Shown here: piece by piece, positions 23,949 through 36,230 of the stretch
How positions within the stretch are numbered: the stretch's first letter is position 1
How the letters are laid out: each line of letters begins with the position of its first letter
Notes under the pieces: model-generated
Databases searched by the model: none
Told to the model about the DNA's origin: nothing
What the model saw: the letters and a program-made list of their open reading frames with translations, nothing else
Origin: Bugula neritina
Taxonomy: Eukaryota; Bryozoa; Gymnolaemata; Cheilostomatida; Bugulidae
DNA: 57,841 nt
Direction: 5' to 3'
Assembly: GCA_964035545.1 (NCBI GenBank)
Contig: CAXIUT010000282.1
Coordinates: 1-57,841, forward strand
Made by a program: the position numbers and the translations under genes

Positions 23949-26900
23949 TTATAAGATAAATAATATCTATTTTTTTAATTATCATTTTTTTAGATCAACA
24001 ATAGAATGAGTAATCCTATTTTAAATTAATTCAAAGAATGTTTTTTGGAAAGATATAGTTTAATATAGTTTTTAAGAAGTTTGTAACTTCCAATTTATAA
24101 CATATACAAATGTTAAACTAAACTAAAAAAGGGTCTTTAATGAGAAAATCAGCCAAACTACCCAAACTCAACATCCAACAACAAGTCGATAATCAAGAAA
24201 TAGCATAAAGAATGAACAGAAAAATAAATTTCTCTAAAAATCCCAGACATCTCAATCAAACTCTCAGCTATGGCTAGGCTGTCAGCACCTAACAAATACA
24301 AAACAAATTCAAAATAGAACCCGAACAACTCTTCTTCAATGACTACGATACCCAACATGTCTACGAATCATAAGTAAAACTGATAAACAATAGTCGATAC
24401 ATCCAAAGAATCAAAATAACCCCTCTAAAACAAAAATAATTCGCTATCAGTCATATCAAATATCCTAACTAAAATTCAGGAGATATCGCACCTGGCATGT
24501 GCGTATCAGTATCGATAAGATTCCGTCCTCCCACTCTTAACGACTACCACGAATAGCTAATGATAATAGCAACCGATGGAGTCATCAAAGTGCCCATAAC
24601 TGCACAGAGATAAAGATGTCAGATAGGATGGCCTAAATATATATAATGTGGGCATTGTTGGGTCGGTGATGTTATTAAAAAATAAATCTTGTTGAAAAAT
24701 GCAGGTGGTGATGCTGTTTTTACTTTAGTTGGATCATAATCAAATAGTAATGTCTTTAATAGTGGGTATTTTAAAATTAGTCCCACTAAACTCAACTTTG
24801 CTAGAAATACTAATCAGAAAATGGAAATATAATTTTTGCCTTAGAAAAAAGGAGTATTTAAACAAAGTATTAAATACAAAACATAAGAAGGAGATCAAGA
24901 ATAAGTGTAAATAGTTCTTGAAGGAGGTGCCTATAATGCACAAATTGTATTATAAGAACTAAATAATGAGAAAATGCTTGAACAGAGAGTCAATAATAAA
25001 CTTTATATATAAAATAGTGAACTAGGTAGATAGGTAAGTTCTACAGTCAAAATAAGAAATCTAGCTGTTGTACAAGTAGACTACTTCTGGAACTTTCCTT
25101 CTGCTAAAATATCTGTAGACAAAAAACAAGGTAAAATGAAACCTAGTGAACTGCTATAATTCAAAATAACAATGACTCCTTGTCAAATTACACCTTAAAA
25201 CATATAACTCTAACTTTATCTTTACAATTTGCCTTAAGAATCTCTAACAGGCAATGTTGTAGCAAAAAATATCGATGGAAAAGAAGCTATTCAATGTCTT
25301 AATGTCTAAGTAATTACTAAACCAATTAAATCTAATTTATAAGTTTTTCCTCTTCATAGAAAAATAATACAACCTCTCTACTAAAACTACTCTATCAATT
25401 AACATGTCACAATAGTCAACAATTCATCAGTGGGCCGTCAATTCAAAATATAAAAAATATTTGAAGATTAAAATTTAGTTACTAGTTGTTCATAAATTTA
25501 AGGTCTTATTGAAGCTAATTCTCAAAAGAACATTGAAGTTTCTTTTAATTTATAAAAGCTAACAAAAAGTACAAAACAAGTGCACTATTTGGTATCATTC
25601 GACAACAGTGATTCTCAAATTTTTAGTCTAGAAGGAAAGTCAACTTACCCTGAAGTGATATTTAGCGATTAAATGCTTTATTACGGACTATGTAAAACAT
25701 ACACAATGAATAAAAAGCAACTCCTTCTAAAAAACATGCAAAAAACTCCAATATAAATCAAAATAACAAACCAACACAGATTTCATATCCTAGATTACTA
25801 TGATTTCTACTAATTCGAAGATTAAAGCTGCTACAAAAGAAAGTTCAATATCTATAATTCAACTACAGGTCAATAACTGTTCTAATCTTTTGTGATACCT
25901 CCATAAAGTTAACTTATTCTAGATTGCTACATAAACGTCATGGATTAATAATCGATTGAACTAGATGTTTAGTTTTCAATAAAAAATGGCAAAAACATAA
26001 AAATAAATATTTTAGCATAAGTACAAGATGTTAGCATGTCAATCAGTCGATAAAAGATCAATATGCGATAGATATACAAAGGAAATATCTATAATTCTAA
26101 CAAATTTTTAAATAAACAACTTTAAATAAAAAATGACTGCAATCATGATTGTGGATATTAGATTTTGTAGCCACAATTATAACAATGTGATATAAAGATA
26201 TCTCCTTTGAAAGGGATCATTAAAAAACAGTCAACTCAAAGAATTGATCTTCTTTTATAACCTATTAAAACTGGGTAGTTTAATTTTGATATAAAATGGA
26301 AATATTTTGATGATTTTAAAGCCAATTAAGATCTTTATCCTTAAATAGAAGGAATTAAATTTAACAAACAAGATGGAATCAAATCATTAGTCAAATAAAA
26401 GAATTTATAAATAGTAGGAACTATCAAAGGAATGGCTATGAACTATTATATAAAAGATGAAAGTCGTGCAAAAAAGATCAAAGTTAAGGTTGAGGATACT
26501 TCTCAAAGTATAAAGTTATCAACTTCAAATGCTTCCTTTCAAATGGGTTCAGTAAAAAGTTCAGCTAAACTCCACTAAAACTAGAAACTAGTATATCCAA
26601 TTCTTTAATAACTAAACTTCTATAACTGTGAAATAAATAAAGTAAAACAGATATAAATACTAATTTAAAATGATTCAGGTCTAACAACTGAATATTAGAT
26701 AAAGGCTTAACATTTTCATACTATGGAACGTCCTAAAACTTAAAAAAAGAATAATAAAGGATTAGTTAAAGTTGAATAAGAACCATTTAGTTCAAAAATG
26801 GGTAAATAATTTATAAAAAATAGAGTTCTAGATATCTCACAAAAAGTCCATTTAGGCAATAACAAAGGCATAAGCATTCTTTGCTAACCATCATCTGGAA

Positions 26901-28447
26901 TTCTTCATAAAAAACAAACCCAAAAAATAGTTATAACAATGTTCAACGATACAAGCGGCAGATTCAAAGATAACTTATTAATCGATGTAAAAAATCACTA
27001 AATAAAAAAAATACCCATGAATTTAGATATTAGAGGAGCACCTGTAGCTCTATCAAGAAATCAACTAGGAATAGATTTTGGACAAGAAATACCAATGATG
27101 AATTTAGGAACAGTTTTACATTCAAACGGTCTAGTAAAAAAGAATATCAAGGTTATTAATAATGGATTGAAATAAGTTTAAATTAAATGGTTGATATATC
27201 CATATAATAAAGTCTAACAAGATAAAAATATATTTGATATTCAGTTTTAAGAAGCACCACCAGGTAGTGGAAATCTAGTCGAGTTAAATTGGAAAGCGCT
27301 TAAACCATAAATTGATAAAAATTCTTATTTTAGTATCTAGCCAAGGTATAATATTATTAATTTAGATAGAGAAAGATAAAAGGTAGAGAAGAGGTCACTT
27401 TTACTCTTCTAATTCAATAAATAAAAGAAGTAGGTATCTTCAATAACCTTTTAATTTGCTAACCTTGTCTTGTCTAAGGAACAAAACGATCAGAAATGTA
27501 GAGTTTAGCTGTTGTAGCAAAAATAGAAGCTATATAACCTTTTTTAACATCAGAAGTTGAGGTATTATTATTTCTATTAAGCAAAATAACAAACTAAACC
27601 TTTTAGAAAGATATGCCAACCAATATGAAGAATATTAAACTGCAGCTAATTATCATTAGAGAATTATTAAACTTAAAAACAACCTGAACACCAATCTTAC
27701 TTTTGTCATTCACATCCAAAATCAAAAAGAATCATATTAATACTTCAAAATAGTAGAAACAAAAACTAATTCTCCAGCCACGCCTTTTAACTAAGGCAAA
27801 AACATCCAAAAATCTTTTGTTATCACTGGCGATTCTATTCTCTTAACTAAAATATAATTCCAAGCGAATCCAAGTAATTTGAAACATTGGCCTTTATAAT
27901 AAAAAATAAAGAAAGAAGCCTAACTGATTCTATCATATTCAAATGGAATAAAACAAAGTGTCAAGATAGTCGGTTGGCTCTATCGACCTTGGATACAAAT
28001 TCAAATGCCAAATACCAACTTGCATTCCACATAGAATTGTTAAATAGATTTTGGTACTGTTCATATCAAAAATTCTAAAAAATAGACTGTCTACCTGATA
28101 AACCCAACAAAAGTCGATGCAAAATGGACCATCTCATACATCAAATACAACCAATCCCTCAAATACAAATTTTAACCATCTGTTTAGAACAAAGTCGACG
28201 ATGAAGATCAAACAAGTCAAGATGAGAAGAAATGTTGGAGGTTGAGTAAAGATAGTGGAATAGTTAAAAATAAAACAATTCCAGTGCACTACATTCCGAC
28301 TACTTTGGCCCTTCCAGGACAAAATGATAAATATGCATAGACTCATAAACCTGTTCAACTTCAAATCATGTTCAAACCTTAGGCAAACGTATTATATAAA
28401 AGCAAATTTAGAATGGTTGTTAGCTAAGGTCAAACTTTTGATATTGT
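21557..28447. repeat. Segmental duplication, copy 1 (~6.9 kb)
   Basis: Nearly identical to 29193-36084, direct orientation, offset 7636-7638. It covers the head and most repeats of the alveolin gene, the shared promoter, and the ASH gene to 46 nt before its stop. Differences are scattered substitutions and single-base indels. In this copy both genes are open. Confidence 0.95.
23949..24139. promoter_or_regulatory. Shared divergent promoter between alveolin and ASH genes
   Basis: 191 nt of AT-rich sequence separating the two divergent starts (23948 minus, 24140 plus). The same spacer, with a few substitutions and one-base indels, separates the second gene pair at 31587-31776. It must hold both promoters. 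I see no motif that I could name. Confidence 0.6.
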
Positions 28448-28493
28448 GGTCAAAGGAAGAGGAACTTTCGAAGAATAACTAGAGCAAAAATGA
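24140..28493 (+). CDS. MSP/ASH-domain ciliary protein (HYDIN/DLEC1/CFAP74-like)
   Basis: 1437 residues after removing two 20-nt introns at 27346-27365 and 27562-27581; with these the frame closes exactly at TGA 28491. It is built of repeated immunoglobulin-like MSP/ASH units: FKIEPEQLFFNDYDTQHVYE, IAPGMCVSVSIRFRP, YIECGHCWVGDVIKKEI, LLKNAGGDAVFTL, LGTVLHSNGLVKKNIKVINN, and near the end IDFGTVHIKNSKKETVYLIN. Such proteins sit in the central apparatus of motile axonemes. I cannot say which of HYDIN, DLEC1 or CFAP74 is closest. It lacks a signal peptide and membrane segments. The stop is 35 nt before the right telomere, so this is the terminal gene of its chromosome. A frameshifted copy lies at 31777-36084. 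Confidence 0.85.
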
Positions 28494-28528
28494 TTGTTAT
28501 GCATCATCATATTTGATATTAATATATC

Positions 28529-28621
28529 GGGGTTGGGGTTGGGGTTGGGGTTGGGGTTGGGGTTGGGGTTGGGGTTGGGGTTGGGGTTGGGGTTGGGGTT
28601 GGGGTTGGGGTTGGGGTTGGG
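28529..28621 (+). repeat. Right-end telomere (GGGGTT)n
   Basis: At least 93 nt of perfect GGGGTT units running into the assembly gap. It caps the chromosome that ends with the ASH gene, only 35 nt past that gene's stop. Confidence 0.95.
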
Positions 28622-28821
28622 NNNNNNNNNNNNNNNNNNNNNNNNNNNNNNNNNNNNNNNNNNNNNNNNNNNNNNNNNNNNNNNNNNNNNNNNNNNNNNN
28701 NNNNNNNNNNNNNNNNNNNNNNNNNNNNNNNNNNNNNNNNNNNNNNNNNNNNNNNNNNNNNNNNNNNNNNNNNNNNNNNNNNNNNNNNNNNNNNNNNNNN
28801 NNNNNNNNNNNNNNNNNNNNN
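28622..28821. other. 200-N scaffold gap between two telomeres
   Basis: Exactly 200 N, flanked by GGGGTT units on the left and CCCCAA units on the right. This head-to-head telomere arrangement means two separate chromosome ends were placed side by side by scaffolding. The gap is unlikely to represent real intervening DNA. Confidence 0.97.
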
Positions 28822-28900
28822 CCAACCCCAACCCCAACCCCAACCCCAACCCCCAACCCCACCCCAACCCCAACCCCAACCCCAACCCCAACCCCAACCC
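28822..28900 (-). repeat. Left-end telomere (CCCCAA)n
   Basis: At least 79 nt of CCCCAA units after the gap, with minor C-number variants (CCCCCAA, and a shortened unit near 28858). It caps the left end of the chromosome that continues to 57841. The first gene stop is 45 nt further in. Confidence 0.95.
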
Positions 28901-28944
28901 CTATCATGTCATAATTAGATATTAATGCAAATCAAACAATACAA

Positions 28945-31586
28945 TCATTGCTCTTGTTTTAACATCAATCCATAGTTTACCACATTTTTGTGTCTCAAAG
29001 CCTCATTAATCTCTTTTATAGGAATATTCTTCTTCAAATCTTCTTTCATCTCAACATCTCCTGCCTTCTTTATGGCAGGATCAACAATTGGAAACAACTA
29101 AGGATTACGTGCCTGCATTCTATTCATCTCCAATAGTCCTCCTAAAGCATAAGCTTTAGCATCATAGTCCAATCTAGTATTCGGCTAGGCACCAACTGGT
29201 TTTTATTTTATTATTTAGACCTATTTCACTATTTATTTGTTGACCTCTATTGGCACTTAAATAGGAATTTATTTGATGATTTCCACTTATTTAATAACCT
29301 CTACCACTTTTTATTTTATCTTTTATACTGGAACTTCTACCTCAACATAAACTTATTGTGGAACCATAACTTCTTTTATTTTCTATATCTATTTTATCAC
29401 TTCAATTTCAATAGTTTTTTATGACCTATATTTATTTTATCACTTACACTTCTTTTATCTTTTATACATACTCTATCTTTTCAACCTATTTTAGTACTTC
29501 AACTTCTTTAATAACTTCAACCTATTTTATTACTTCAACTTCTTTAATAACTTCAACTTAAACAACTTTAGGCACTTATTTTATTACTTCTCGAATTATT
29601 TCCTTTTATTTAAGTACTTCAATTTATACTTATTTAACAACTTCAACTATTTTATCTACTTGAATTTCTTTGATAATCTATATCTCTCTTATCACAGGTA
29701 TTTCTACTATTTTTTAAATTTAAACTATTTTATCTATGTACACTGGAACCTCAACAGTTTTTTATATAAAGACTTACTTGGGAACTTCGATTTCTCTTGA
29801 AACTTCAATTATATTTTATATTTATACTTATACTATCTTCTATACTGGTACTTCAATTATCTTTTAAACTTAAATATAGACTTATATTATCTTTTAAACT
29901 GGAATCTAGATCATTCTCTCGACCTAGATAATTCTTTAAACTTAGACAATTTTCTAAACTTCAATCTCTCGAACTACTTCGATTATTCTATCAACATAAA
30001 CTTACACTTAAACTATCTTTTCAACCTCAATTATCCTCTAAGATATCTGTTCTTACCCTTAGATTTACTTATAAACAGGAACTTATATTATTTTTTAAAC
30101 TTAAACTTCTTTTGTAATATAAATAATTTTCTAAACCTCAACTTCAACTATCTTTTAAACTTACACTATTTTTTACACTGGAATTTATACTATTTTTTCC
30201 ATTGGAATTTATACTATTTTTTAAGTTTGAATTTCTACTATCTTTTAAACAGGGATTTATACTATTTTTTACACTGGAATTTATACTATTTTTTAAGTTG
30301 GAATTTATACTATCTTTTAAACAGGGATTTATACTATCTTTTATATTAGAACTTATACTATCTTCTATATTTCAACTTATACTATTTTCTATATCTAAAC
30401 TTCAATTATTTTTTATACAGGAAGTTATACTATTTTTTACACTGGAATTTATACTATTTTTTAAGTTTGAATTTACACTATCTTTTAGACTGGAACTTAT
30501 ATTATCTTTTAAACAGGGACTTATACTATCTTTTATACTAGAACTTATACTATCTTTTATATTTCAAGTTATACTATTTTCTATATCTAAACTTCAATTA
30601 TTTTTTATACAGGAACTTATACTATCTTTTCCACCTCAATAATTCTCTAAACAGGAACTTAAACAACTTTCTAAACTACCACTTCAACAACTTGTGCCAT
30701 TTAGTCTCTGACTATCTGTTAAGTCTAAAGCTCATATGTTTCATCTACTCCCTTTCTGACTATTTTTTCTACTTAAACTATTTTTTCCACTTAGACTATT
30801 TTTTAAACTTCAATTGTTTTTTAAACTTAAATTGTTATAAATTTTTAAACTTATATCTATTTAGGTACTTCAACTATTCTTTATACCTCAATAATCTTTT
30901 AAACCTCAATAGTCTTCTCAACCTAAACAACTTTATCTACATAAATAATTTTATCAACCTCAACTATTTTTCTCTTTTTAAACTTCTACAATAACAGGCA
31001 CTTCTATCTATTTGACTACTTCTATCAAAGTAGGAGCTGTTTGTTCTTATCTTTAAATAAATTTATCCACATAAACTACTTTTTAAACTTAAACTGTAAT
31101 TGCCTTTTATACTTATACTATTTTTTCAACAAAAAGGACTTTTTAAGGTGCCTAAATCTATATCAATTTATAGTTGTCTCTAGATTTAGGTATCTATAAT
31201 TTCATTGTTTTCTATGCAAAATTTCTTAGCTCATCAGGTAAAGAAGAATATATTTCTTTGATTTTCAAAAAGTTAATAAGAAGTTGATAATTACAAACCA
31301 TTGTTTAAAGTTGACTTTTATAGTTCTAAAGCTATTAATCTTGACGAGTCTTCTTTTTATTTTATTTTATATTTGAAGCTTATTCTTTGCTGAATCTTTG
31401 CTATTTAATTTTAGCATACTAATGACCAGTCTAGTCGGTATAATATGAAAAAAGATCATCTTAATAAAAGACCTTCTTGCATTCTTTAGAATCTCCTTCT
31501 ATTTACTTAGTAACCCTATCTATTTAATCTTGCAAATGTTGAGCTTATAGCAACTCCTTCATCTTCTCAGACTTTGACTCAGTCAT
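28945..31586 (-). pseudogene. Second alveolin-repeat gene, different C-terminus, frameshifted
   Basis: Copy of the 19248-23948 gene starting at ATG 31586 with the same head and repeats. At 29193, immediately after a Pro-Val pair, it diverges in frame. Instead of more repeats plus coiled coil it has an unrelated ~80-residue tail (AEPNTRLDYDAKAYALG, LLEMNRMQARNPELFP) ending at TGA 28945-28947. The body has extra bases compared with copy 1, an added T in T-runs near 29415 and near 30968, and the latter creates an early TGA on the coding strand. The span is not a multiple of three. The tail itself is open and coding-like. The indels are homopolymer changes, so sequencing error is a real alternative to decay. 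Confidence 0.7.
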
Positions 31587-31776
31587 TTATAAGATAAATA
31601 ATATCTATTTTTTAATTATCATTTTTTTAGATCAACAATAGAATGATTTATCCTATTTTAAATTAATTCAAAGAATGTTTTTTGGAAAGATATAGTTTTA
31701 TATGATTTTTAAGAAGTTTGTAACTTCCAATTTATAACATATACAAATGTTAAACTAAACTAAAAAAGGGTCTTTA
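31587..31776. promoter_or_regulatory. Shared divergent promoter, second copy
   Basis: 190 nt between the second alveolin start and the second ASH start, closely matching 23949-24139, with a shortened T-run near 31611 and a TTTA/AGTA difference near 31648. It is non-coding in both copies. Confidence 0.55.
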
Positions 31777-34700
31777 ATGAGAAAATCAGCCCAAACTACC
31801 CAAACTCAACATCCAACAACAAGTCGATAACCAAGAAATAGCATAAAGAATGAACAGAAAAATAAATTTCTCTAAAAATCCCAGACATCTCAATCAAACT
31901 CTCAGCTATGGCTAGGCTGTCAGCACCCAACAAATCCAAAACAAATTCAAAATAGAACCCGAACAACTCTTCTTCAATGACTACGATACCCAACATGTCT
32001 ACGAATCATAAGTAAAACTGATAAACAATAGTCGATACATCCAAAGAATCAAAATAACCCCTCTAAAACAAAAATAATTCGCTATCAGTCATATCAAATA
32101 TCCTAACTAAAATTCAGGAGATATCGCACCTGGCATGTGCGTATCAGTATCGATAAGATTCCGTCCTCCCACTCTTAACGACTACCACGAATAGCTAATG
32201 ATAATAGCAACCGATGGAGTCATCAAAGTGCCCATAACTGCACAGAGATAAAGATGTCAGATAGGATGGCCTAAATAAATATAATGTGGGCATTGTTGGG
32301 TCGGCGATGTTATTAAAAAAGAAATCTTGTTGAAAAATGCAGGTGGTGATGCTGTTTTTACTTTAGTTGGATCATAATCAAATAGTAATGTCTTTAATAG
32401 TGGGTATTTTAAAATTAGTCCTACTAAACTCAACTTTGCTAGAAATACGAATCAAAAAATGGATATTTAATTTTTGCCTTAGAAAAAAGGAGTATTTAAA
32501 CAAAGTATCAAATACAAAACTTAAGAAGGAGATCAAGAATAAGTGTAAATAGTTCTTGAAGGAGGTGCCTATAATGCACAAATTGTATTATAAGAACTAA
32601 ATAATGAGAAAATGCTTGAACAGAGAGTCAATAATAAACTTTATATTTAAAATAGTGAATTAGGTAGATAGATATGTTCTACAGTCAAAATAAGAAATCT
32701 AGCTGTTGTACAAGTAGACTACTTCTGGAACTTTCCTTCTGCTAAAATATCTGTAGACAAAAAACAAGGTAAAATGAAACCTAGTGAACTGCTATAATTC
32801 AAAATAACAATGACTCCTTGTCAAATTACACCTTAAAACATATAACTCTAACTTTATCTTTACAATTTACCTGAAGAATCTCTAACAGGCAACGTTGTAG
32901 CAAAAAATATCGATGGAAAAGAAGCTATTCAATGTCTTAATGTCTAAGTAATTACTAAACCAATTAAATCTAATTTAGAAGTTTTTCCTCTTCATAGAAA
33001 AATAATACAACCACTATACTAAAACTACCCTATCAATTACATGTCACAATAGTCAACAATTCATCAGTAGGTCGTAAATTCAAAATATAAAAAATATCTG
33101 AAGATTAAAGTTTAGTTACTAGTTGTTCATAAATTTAAGGTCTTATTGAAGCTAATTCTCAAAAGAACATTGAAATTTCTTTTAATTTATAAAAGCTAAC
33201 TAAAAGTACAAAACAAGTTCACTATTTGGTATCATTCGACAACAGTGATTCTCAAATTTTTAGTCTCGAAGGAAAGTCAACTTACCCTGAAGTGATATTT
33301 AGCGACTAAATGCTTTATTACGGACTATGTAAAACATACACAATGAATAAAAAGCAACTTATTCTAAAAAACATGCAAAAAAACTCCAATATAAATCAAA
33401 ATAACAAACCAACACAGATTTCATATCCTAGATTATTATGATTTCTACTAATTCGAAGATTAAAGCTGCTATAAAAGAAAGTTCAATATCTATAATTCAA
33501 CTACAGGTCAATAACTATTCTAATCTTTTGTGATACCTCCATAAAGCTAGCTTATTTTGGATTGCTATATAAACGTCATGGATGAATATCGATTGAACTA
33601 GATGTTTAGTTTTCAATAAAAAATGGCAAAAACATAAAAATAAATATTTTAGCATAAGTACAAGATGTTAGCATGTCAATCAGTCGATAAAATATCAATA
33701 TGCGATAGATATACAAAGGAAATATCTATAATTCTAACAAATTTTTAAACAAACAGCTTTAAATAAAAAATGATTGCAATCATGATTGTGGATATTAGAT
33801 CTTGTAGCCACAATTCTAACAATGTGATATAAAGATATCTCCTTTGAAAGGGATCATTAAAAAACAGTCAACTCAAAGAATTGATCTTCTATTATAACCT
33901 ATTAAAACTGGGTAGTTTAATTTTGATATAAAATGGAAATATTTGATGATTTTAAAGCCAATTAAGATCTTTATCCTTAAATAGAAGGAATCAAATTCAA
34001 TAAACAAGATGGAATCAAATCATTAGTCAAATAAAAGAATTTATAAATAGTAGGAACTATCAAAGGAATGGCGATGAACTATTATATAAAAGATGAAAGT
34101 CGTGCAAAAAAGATCAAAGTTAAGGTTGAAGATACTTCTCAAAGTATAAAGTTATCAACTTCAAATGCTTCCTTTCAAATGGGTTCAGTAAAAAGTTCAG
34201 CTAAACTCCACTAAAACTAGAAACTAGTATATCCAATTCTTTAATAACTAAACTTCTATAACTGTGAAATAAATAAAGTAAAACAAATATAAATACTAAT
34301 TTAAAATGATTCAGGTCTAACGACTGAATATTAGATAAAGGCTTAGCATTTTCATACTATGGAACGTCCTAAAACTTAAAAAAAGAATAATAAAGGATTA
34401 GTTAAAGTTGAATAAGAACCATTTAGTTCAAAAATGGGTAAATAATTTATAAAAAATAGAGTTCTAGATATCTCACAAAAAGTCCATTTAGGCAATAATA
34501 AAGGCATAAGCATTCTTTGCTAACCATCATCTGGAATTCTTCATAAAAAACAAACCCAAAAAATAGTTATAACAATGTTCAACGATACAAGCGGCAGATT
34601 CAAAGATAACTTATTAATCGATGTAAAAAATCACTAAATAAAAAAAATACCCATGAATTTAGATATTAGAGGAGCACCTGTAGCTCTATCAAGAAATCAA

Positions 34701-36084
34701 CTAGGAATAGATTTTGGACAAGAAATACCAATGATGAATTTAGGAACAGTTTTACATTCAAACGGACTAGTAAAAAAGAATATCAAGGTTATTAATAATG
34801 GATTGAAATAAGTTTAAATTAAATGGTTGATATATCCATATAATAAAGTCTAAAAAGATAAAAATATATTTGATATTCAGTTTTAAGAAGCACCACCAGG
34901 TAGTGGAAATCTTGTCGAATTAAATTGGAAAGCGCTTAAACCATAAATTGATAAAAATTCTTATTTTAGTATCTAGCCAAGGTACAATATTATTTATTTA
35001 GATAGAGAAAGATAAAAGGTAGAGAAGAGGTCACTTTTACTCTTCTAATTCAATAAATAAAAGAAGTAGGTATCTTCAATAACCTTTTAATTTGCTAGCC
35101 TTGTCTTGTCTAAGGAACAAAACGATCAGAAATGTAGAGTTTAGCTGTTGTAGCAAAAATAGAAGCTATATAGCCTTTTTTAACATCAGAAGTTGAGGTA
35201 TTATTATTTTTATTAAGCAAAATAATAAATTAAACCTTTTAGAAAGATATGCCAACCAATATGAAGAATATTAAACTGCAGCTAATTATCATTAGAGAAT
35301 TATTAAACTTAAAAACAACCTGAACACCAATCTTACTTTTGACATTCACATCCAAAATCAAAAAGAATCATATTAATACTTCAAAATAGTAGACACAAAA
35401 ACAAATTCTCCAGCCACTCCTTTTAACTAAGGCAAAAACATCCAAAAATCTTTTGTTATCACTGGCGATTCTATTCTCTTAACTAAAATATAATTCCAAG
35501 CAAATCCAAGTAATTTGAAACATTGGCCTCTATAATAAAAAATAAAGAAAGAAGCCTAACTGATTCTATCATATTCAAATGGAATAAAGCAAAGTGTCAA
35601 GATAGTCGGTTGGCTCTATCGACCTTGGATACAAATTCAAATGCCAAATACCAACTTGCATTCCACATAAAATTGTTAAATAGATTTCGGTACTGTTCAT
35701 ATCAAAAATTCTAAAAAATAGACAGTCTACCTGATAAACCCAACAAAAGTTGATGCAAAATGGACCATCTCATACATCAAATACAACCAATCCCTCAAAT
35801 ACAAATTTTAACCATCTCTTGAGAACAAAGTCGACGATGAAGATCAAACAAGTCAAGATGATAAGAAATGTTGGAGGTTGAGTAAAGATAGTGGAATAGT
35901 TAAAAATAAAACAATACCAGTCCACTACATTCCGACTACTTTGGCCCTTCCAGGACAAAATGATAAATATGCATAGACTCATAAACCTGTTCAACTTCAG
36001 ATCATGTTCAAACCTTAGGCAAACGTATTATATAAAAGCAAATTTAGAATGGTTGTTAGCTAAGGTCAAACTTTTGATATTGTG
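31777..36084 (+). pseudogene. Frameshifted second copy of the MSP/ASH-domain gene
   Basis: Aligns along its whole length with 24140-28493. Single-base differences break the frame: an extra C near 31790 (15 bases after the ATG), a lost base near 33039, a gained A near 33378, a lost base near 33588 and a lost T near 33943. The two introns are preserved at equivalent places with intact GT and AG. The last 15 codons and stop of copy 1 have no counterpart because a telomere array begins exactly at the codon GTG. Amino-acid content between the frameshifts is almost unchanged, so the decay is recent, or these are assembly errors in a less well covered copy. A downstream in-frame ATG near 31853 could bypass only the first shift. 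Confidence 0.75.
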
Positions 36085-36165
36085 CCCAACCCCAACCCCA
36101 ACCCCAACCCCAACCCCAACCCCAACCCCAACCCCAACCCCAACCCCAACCCCAACCCCAACCCC
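36085..36165. repeat. Internal telomeric array (CCCCAA)n at the end of the second ASH copy
   Basis: 81 nt of CCCCAA units beginning CCCAA and ending CCCC, placed directly after ...GATATTGTG of the second ASH copy and 65 nt before the stop of the MORN gene. In copy 1 the same point is followed by 46 nt of coding sequence, so this array covers the gene end plus ~35 nt of spacer. Orientation matches the other internal arrays. Confidence 0.97.
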
Positions 36166-36230
36166 TTGCTAGTATAATCAATATTATTTGAATATAATTT
36201 ACTAAAATAATCAAAATAATCAAAGATGAA

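Larger units (their letters stand above)
29193..36084. repeat. Segmental duplication, copy 2 (~6.9 kb)
   Basis: Direct copy of 21557-28447. The left edge lies inside the alveolin coding sequence (shared from CAACTGG onward) and the right edge is the GATATTGTG directly before an internal telomere array. The true extent to the right is hidden by that array. This copy carries the frameshifts. Confidence 0.95.

Noticed and set aside
28622-28821. A real unsequenced locus
   Set aside because: A round-number N run between two outward telomeres is a scaffolding placeholder.
28430-28925. Frames encoding long Leu-Gly, Trp-Gly, Pro-Asn or Pro-Thr repeats
   Set aside because: They are translations of telomeric repeats and of the N gap, not proteins.
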